Shown: positions 7,128 through 10,374 of the stretch, in pieces | How positions within the stretch are numbered: the stretch's first letter is position 1 | Layout: every line of letters starts with the position of its first letter | DNA from: Saprospiraceae bacterium UBA2365 | GTDB taxonomy: Bacteria; Bacteroidota; Bacteroidia; Chitinophagales; Saprospiraceae | DNA: 10,374 nt | Direction of reading: 5' to 3' | Assembly: GCA_002344345.1 (NCBI GenBank) | Contig: DDTL01000133.1 | Span: forward strand, 1-10,374 | Notes under the pieces: generated by a model | Databases searched by the model: none | What the model saw: the letters and a program-made list of their open reading frames with translations, nothing else | What the model was told of the DNA's origin: nothing | Position numbers and translations under genes: made by a program

Positions 7128-7222
7128 CACGGATGACACAGATTTAACGGATCATCACGGATTTTTTATTTATCAGATTAAAAGGATCCGTGAAAATCCG
7201 TCTGATCCGTCAGATCTGTGTT
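7128..7222. repeat. Palindromic intergenic repeat element (ACGGAT-rich)
   Basis: The left arm carries CACGGAT, ACACAGATTTAACGGATCA and TCACGGAT in series. The right arm carries the complements ATCCGTGA, AATCCGT, TGATCCGT and AGATCTGTGT. The best-paired ends are ACACAGAT at 7136-7143 with ATCTGTGT at 7214-7221. Elements with this look are frequent between genes in Bacteroidota genomes (general knowledge, not searched here). It ends 30 bases before the first radical SAM gene and would lie in its leader or promoter region. Confidence 0.7.
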
Positions 7223-7251
7223 CAAAACAAATAGTAAGCAATGTATATGAC

Positions 7252-8655
7252 ATGACCGATCAAAACGAACTGAAAAAAGGACTGAAAATCCTGATGGTAA
7301 GACCCAAACCATCTCCTGAAACCATTGGTTTGCAGCATCTGATGGTCGTGGAACCATTGGAACTGGAAATCCTTTATGCCCTGAAAAGACCGCAGGACGA
7401 AGCTTTGATCGTGGATCTGATCATCGAAAAAAAGCCTTTCGGTTATTTTTTAACTACTTTTCAACCCGATGTGGTTTGTTTTACAGGGTATATCACGAAT
7501 GTCGGGACCATTCTTACCTATTGTGAAGAGACAAAAAAGTATTCCGGTGGAAAGACCATAACTGTTGTGGGTGGCGTGCATTGTGAAGTTTGTCCGGAGG
7601 ATTTTGATCATCCTATGGTTGACTTCAGGGTGGTCAGAAACGCTTCCAAGGTATTTACAGGCTTGCTGGATCATATTGCTGAACCAACTGCGCTTCCGGC
7701 AGGTATATTCAGACCGGGAGAAAAGGTGGATCCTGTTTTGCTGCCTGCTTTTGACTTCAGTTATATGCTTCCAGACCGAACTTCGGTGGCACGTTACAGG
7801 CATAGATATTTTTACATTTTCCACGATAAAGTTGCACTGGTCAAAACTTCCTATGGTTGCCCCTACCAGTGTTCCTTTTGTTTTTGCCGGATCATTACCG
7901 ACGATCATTATCATCAGCGACCGGTGAAGGAGGTGGTGGATGAACTGGAGAACATTCCTGAAAAAGAGATCTACATCGTGGATGATGATTTTCTTTTTGA
8001 TAAAAAATGGTTGACTCAATTTATCACTGAGCTCCGAAAACGAAACATCTCCAAACATTTTTTAGTGTATGGACGCGCTGACTTCATCGCCAGGAATCCT
8101 GAACTGATGCATGAAATGGCAAAAACCGGTCTCCGAACCGTCATTGTGGGCTTTGAGAGTTTTTCGGATGAGGAGCTAAGTGAATATAATAAAAAAATAC
8201 CTGCAGGATTGTACAAACAGACCATGGAAATCCTTAATCGCGAAAAGATCGAAGTGTTTGCTACCATCATCGTTTCGCCCAAATGGGACAGGAATGATTT
8301 CCGGAATATGGTTCGTTCGCTTCAAGCCCTGGGTATTCATTATGTCAACCTTCAGCCATTGACCCCGTTGCCAAAAACAGGGGTGCATTATGACGATAAG
8401 GATATCCTGATTGACCGGAAGGAATATGAAAAATGGGATCTTGCTCATGTGACCGTACAGCCGGAAAAAATGAGTGTTGCAGCATTCTATGAAGAGATAC
8501 TGAAAGCTTACCAGCGTATTTTATACAGACCTGAAGTGTTGTTGAAATACCTGATGACTTACCGGCCTGTAATGTTGTACAAAATGCTGGTTGGCGGATA
8601 CCGGGTAACCTTGCAATACCGTAAAAAAATAAAAGAAGCTAAGAAACATGCCTAA
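7252..8655 (+). CDS. Radical SAM protein with B12-binding-like N-terminal domain (1)
   Basis: The 467-residue protein has an N-terminal Rossmann-like region (about 10-140) of the type found in cobalamin-binding radical SAM enzymes, with DVVCFTGY (73-80) and VVGGVH (105-110). The cobalamin-ligating DxHxxG motif is not evident, so B12 may bind differently or not at all. The radical SAM core starts with the 4Fe-4S motif CPYQCSFC (Cys 203, 207, 210; first Cys codon at 7858), followed by EIYIVDDDFLFD and the TVIVGFESFS strand typical of this superfamily. The usual GxIxGxP-like strand is divergent (FATIIVSPKWD). The C-terminal 100 residues are basic and helical. Reactions in this class include methylation, ring formation and rearrangement, and the substrate here is unknown. 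The ATG lacks a clear ribosome site. The next gene overlaps by 8 bases, so the two proteins are probably made together and may act on one pathway. Confidence 0.88.
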   Translation: MTDQNELKKGLKILMVRPKPSPETIGLQHLMVVEPLELEILYALKRPQDEALIVDLIIEKKPFGYFLTTFQPDVVCFTGYITNVGTILTYCEETKKYSGGKTITVVGGVHCEVCPEDFDHPMVDFRVVRNASKVFTGLLDHIAEPTALPAGIFRPGEKVDPVLLPAFDFSYMLPDRTSVARYRHRYFYIFHDKVALVKTSYGCPYQCSFCFCRIITDDHYHQRPVKEVVDELENIPEKEIYIVDDDFLFDKKWLTQFITELRKRNISKHFLVYGRADFIARNPELMHEMAKTGLRTVIVGFESFSDEELSEYNKKIPAGLYKQTMEILNREKIEVFATIIVSPKWDRNDFRNMVRSLQALGIHYVNLQPLTPLPKTGVHYDDKDILIDRKEYEKWDLAHVTVQPEKMSVAAFYEEILKAYQRILYRPEVLLKYLMTYRPVMLYKMLVGGYRVTLQYRKKIKEAKKHA

Positions 8656-9970
8656 GGTTTTATACATACAACCGACACAATACGCCGAAAACGGCAAGTT
8701 GTGCAAGCAGCGGAGGATCAATTTGCCGGGGCTGGCATTTCCTTTGCTGGCAGCATATACACCTGAAAATTGGGAAGTTGAATTGTTGATCGAGGTGGTG
8801 GATGAAATCGATTTTGACCGTGAAGCCGACCTGGTTGCGATTGGTTCCATGGGTCATGCCACTTTCAGAGGACTTGAGATCGCGGGTGAGTTCAAAAAAC
8901 GGGGAAAAACCGTTGTGATGGGTGGTTACATGGCTTCGATCGCATGGGAAGAGGCGGTAAAGCATGTAGATTCAATCGTAATTGGTGATGCGGAAATCGC
9001 CTGGCCAAAATTGTTGGAGGATTTTGAAAAAACAGGTAAGGTAGAACCTATTTACAAATACCCTATCCATGAGTTAAAAAACCTTCCCGTTCCGCGGTAT
9101 GAGATGTTGACCAAAAAGCCGATCGGTTCGATGTTGCCTGTTCAGGCAGGACGCGGTTGTACATTTTTGTGTTCATTTTGTTCGATCGCCTGTTTGTATG
9201 AAGGAAAATACCTGTTCAGGCCGGTAGATGAGGTGATCCGGGACATCAAAGCTGTCAAAAAGCTCGGTTTCAAACGATTTTACCTGATTGATGACAATAT
9301 TGTTTCCAATCCAAAGTATCTGAAAGAGCTTTGTGAAAAGATCACGCCGCTGAAAATGAACTGGGCCAGTCAGTGCGCACTTCACCTGGCCAAAAACAAG
9401 GAATTGCTGGAAGTGGTCCGGCGATCGGGTTGTGACCTGATGAGTTTCGGTGTGGAAAGCATCAGCCAGGAAGCGGTCAACAGTCTGGACAAACCCTGGT
9501 TGAAAGTGGCTGATCACGAGGAAAATATGAGAAAATTGTCTGTTGCCGGGATCACCGTCAGCACAGAGATGATCGTTGGCACGGACTATGATACGGAAGA
9601 TTCCATTCGCGAAACGTTTCAATTCATTCACAGGAACAAAGTCCCGATCCCGCGTTTTTACATACTGACGCCCATTCCCGGAACGGAACTTCATAAGACC
9701 TTGATCGCTGAAGGTCGCATGCTCACGGATGACCTGAATTTGTTTGACGGAACGCGTTGTGTTCACATTCCGAAGCGGATCGGTCCGGAAAAGCTCACGG
9801 AGATGTACTGGTGGCTGAATAACCGTGTTTTTTCGTTGAAAAGTATCATTCATCGGGTGTTGTTGAATAAATATTTGTGGAAAAATCCGACTATGCTGTT
9901 GTTTTCATTAGGTATCAATCTGCATTACAGGCATTATGTAAGGCGTAAAGTAACGCCGAATATTTTTTAA
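8648..9970 (+). CDS. Radical SAM protein with B12-binding-like N-terminal domain (2)
   Basis: The 440-residue protein has the layout of B12-binding-domain radical SAM proteins related in form to the HpnP hopanoid methylase group. The N-terminal region contains DLVAIGSMGH (61-70), VVMGGYMAS (89-97) and IVIGDAEIAWPKLL (110-123), the last being the common domain-linker motif. No DxHxxG motif is seen. The cluster motif is CTFLCSFC (Cys 171, 175, 178). It is followed by FYLIDDNIVSNP, the strand LMSFGVESIS, STEMIVGTDYDTEDSI in the SAM-contact region, and PIPGTELHK. The C-terminal part (from about 355, DLNLFDGTRCVHIP...MYWWLNNRVFSLKSII) matches the DUF4070-like tail of this group. It starts within the end of the preceding gene, and a strong hairpin follows 23 bases after its stop, so this two-gene unit probably ends here. 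It is clearly a different protein from its neighbour, not a recent duplicate. Its substrate is unknown. Confidence 0.88.
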   Translation: MPKVLYIQPTQYAENGKLCKQRRINLPGLAFPLLAAYTPENWEVELLIEVVDEIDFDREADLVAIGSMGHATFRGLEIAGEFKKRGKTVVMGGYMASIAWEEAVKHVDSIVIGDAEIAWPKLLEDFEKTGKVEPIYKYPIHELKNLPVPRYEMLTKKPIGSMLPVQAGRGCTFLCSFCSIACLYEGKYLFRPVDEVIRDIKAVKKLGFKRFYLIDDNIVSNPKYLKELCEKITPLKMNWASQCALHLAKNKELLEVVRRSGCDLMSFGVESISQEAVNSLDKPWLKVADHEENMRKLSVAGITVSTEMIVGTDYDTEDSIRETFQFIHRNKVPIPRFYILTPIPGTELHKTLIAEGRMLTDDLNLFDGTRCVHIPKRIGPEKLTEMYWWLNNRVFSLKSIIHRVLLNKYLWKNPTMLLFSLGINLHYRHYVRRKVTPNIF

Positions 9971-9993
9971 ATAGAACAACCTGAGTTGAAATT

Positions 9994-10017
9994 GTTGTTG
10001 GTGAAAACACCAACAAC
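9994..10017. terminator. Strong 10-base-pair hairpin after the radical SAM genes
   Basis: GTTGTTGGTG (9994-10003) and CACCAACAAC (10008-10017) form a perfect 10-base stem with an AAAA loop, 23 bases after the stop codon. No T-run follows on either strand, so it does not meet the standard pattern of a Rho-independent terminator. It may be an atypical terminator or a 3'-end stabilising structure. Confidence 0.45.
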
Positions 10018-10026
10018 GGCGAAAAA

Positions 10027-10214
10027 ACATTTTGGCCCGCAGATCCCGCAGATTTTCGCAGATCTTTTCAGGAATCATTTTGAATATTAGGGAATAAGTA
10101 CACTTTTAGTGCAGACTTGTTCTGCGTTGATCTGCGCGATCTGCGGGAAATAAAAAACTCATGCTGATTTTCTAAGTTTCTTTTCAATGAAAAATGTAGG
10201 GAACAAAATTGAAT
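10027..10214. repeat. Palindromic repeat, direct copy 1 (CGCAGAT-rich)
   Basis: The left arm (10036-10063) holds three serial cores, CCCGCAGAT, CCCGCAGAT and TCGCAGAT. The right arm (10121-10147) holds their near-complements, TCTGCGTTGATCTGCGCGA followed by TCTGCGGG. The interior contains TTGAATATTAGGGAATAA and the right flank AAATAAAAAACTC. The copy is followed by a less conserved spacer to 10214. The structure, three short cores per arm, parallels the ACGGAT element at 7128-7222. Confidence 0.85.
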
Positions 10215-10374
10215 ACATTTTGGCCCGCAAATCCCGCAGATTTTCGCAGATCTTATCAGGAATCATTTTGAATATTAGGGAATAAAAACATTTTTAATGC
10301 AGGCATTCTTCTGCGCTGATCTGCGCGATCTGCGGGAAATAAAAAACTCCTGCTGATTTTCTAAGTTTCTTTTC
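10215..10374. repeat. Palindromic repeat, direct copy 2 (cut by window edge)
   Basis: This repeats 10027-10185 with an offset of 188 bases on the left arm and 189 on the right, so one base was gained inside. The left arm is 10224-10252 and the right arm 10310-10336. Most differences are scattered substitutions in the interior, while the right-arm core GATCTGCGCGATCTGCGGG is unchanged. The window ends inside the conserved flank, so further tandem copies may follow. Confidence 0.85.

Noticed and set aside
7450..8058. Minus-strand open frame of 202 codons
   Set aside because: It is a shadow of the first radical SAM gene, whose cluster cysteines confirm the plus strand.
9173..9853. Minus-strand open frame of 226 codons
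   Set aside because: It is a shadow of the second radical SAM gene and shows no domain of its own.

Overview
The window looks like a chromosomal segment from a member of the Bacteroidota. The reasons are indirect but agree with each other: a lipoprotein with an acidic SDDD stretch just after its lipobox cysteine, a Fibrobacter-succinogenes-major-paralogous-type domain, start codons without clear Shine-Dalgarno sequences, two matches to the Bacteroidota -7 promoter consensus TAnnTTTG, moderate-to-low GC, and intergenic inverted-repeat elements of the kind common in this phylum. All convincing genes lie on the + strand.

Region 1 (1-2418) is the 3' part of a large Eco57I/type IIG-like N6-adenine DNA methyltransferase gene, open at the left edge. 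It holds the SAM-binding motif (DPAVGSG), the catalytic motif (NPPY) and a C-terminal TaqI_C-like target-recognition region. Its reading frame is interrupted, without frameshift, by about 313 bases of short GC-rich palindromic units in both orientations (471-783). Another copy of the same element lies at the left edge. The target-recognition half is much more AT-rich than the N-terminal half.

Region 2 (2419-3662) is a 307-base stretch with no convincing gene, then a probable surface-exposed lipoprotein (2726-3472), then a short promoter-bearing gap.

Region 3 (3663-6928) is a tight three-gene cluster. It encodes a fold-type III PLP decarboxylase-like protein whose PLP-binding lysine position is methionine, followed by two different GNAT/FemAB-like acyltransferases. 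The genes are 15 bases apart or overlap by 4 bases.

Region 4 (6929-7251) is non-coding and carries three AT-rich hairpins and a palindromic dispersed-type repeat. Region 5 (7252-9970) encodes two radical SAM proteins of the B12-binding-like architecture, overlapping by 8 bases. Region 6 (9971-10374) has a strong hairpin and two direct copies, 188-189 bases apart, of a second palindromic repeat, the last one cut by the window edge.

The five genes from 3663 to 9970 resemble a small biosynthetic or tailoring locus: a decarboxylase-fold protein, two acyltransferases and two radical SAM enzymes. Its product cannot be deduced from sequence alone. The substituted catalytic residues in the PLP-fold protein and the in-frame repeat array in the methyltransferase are the most unusual features.
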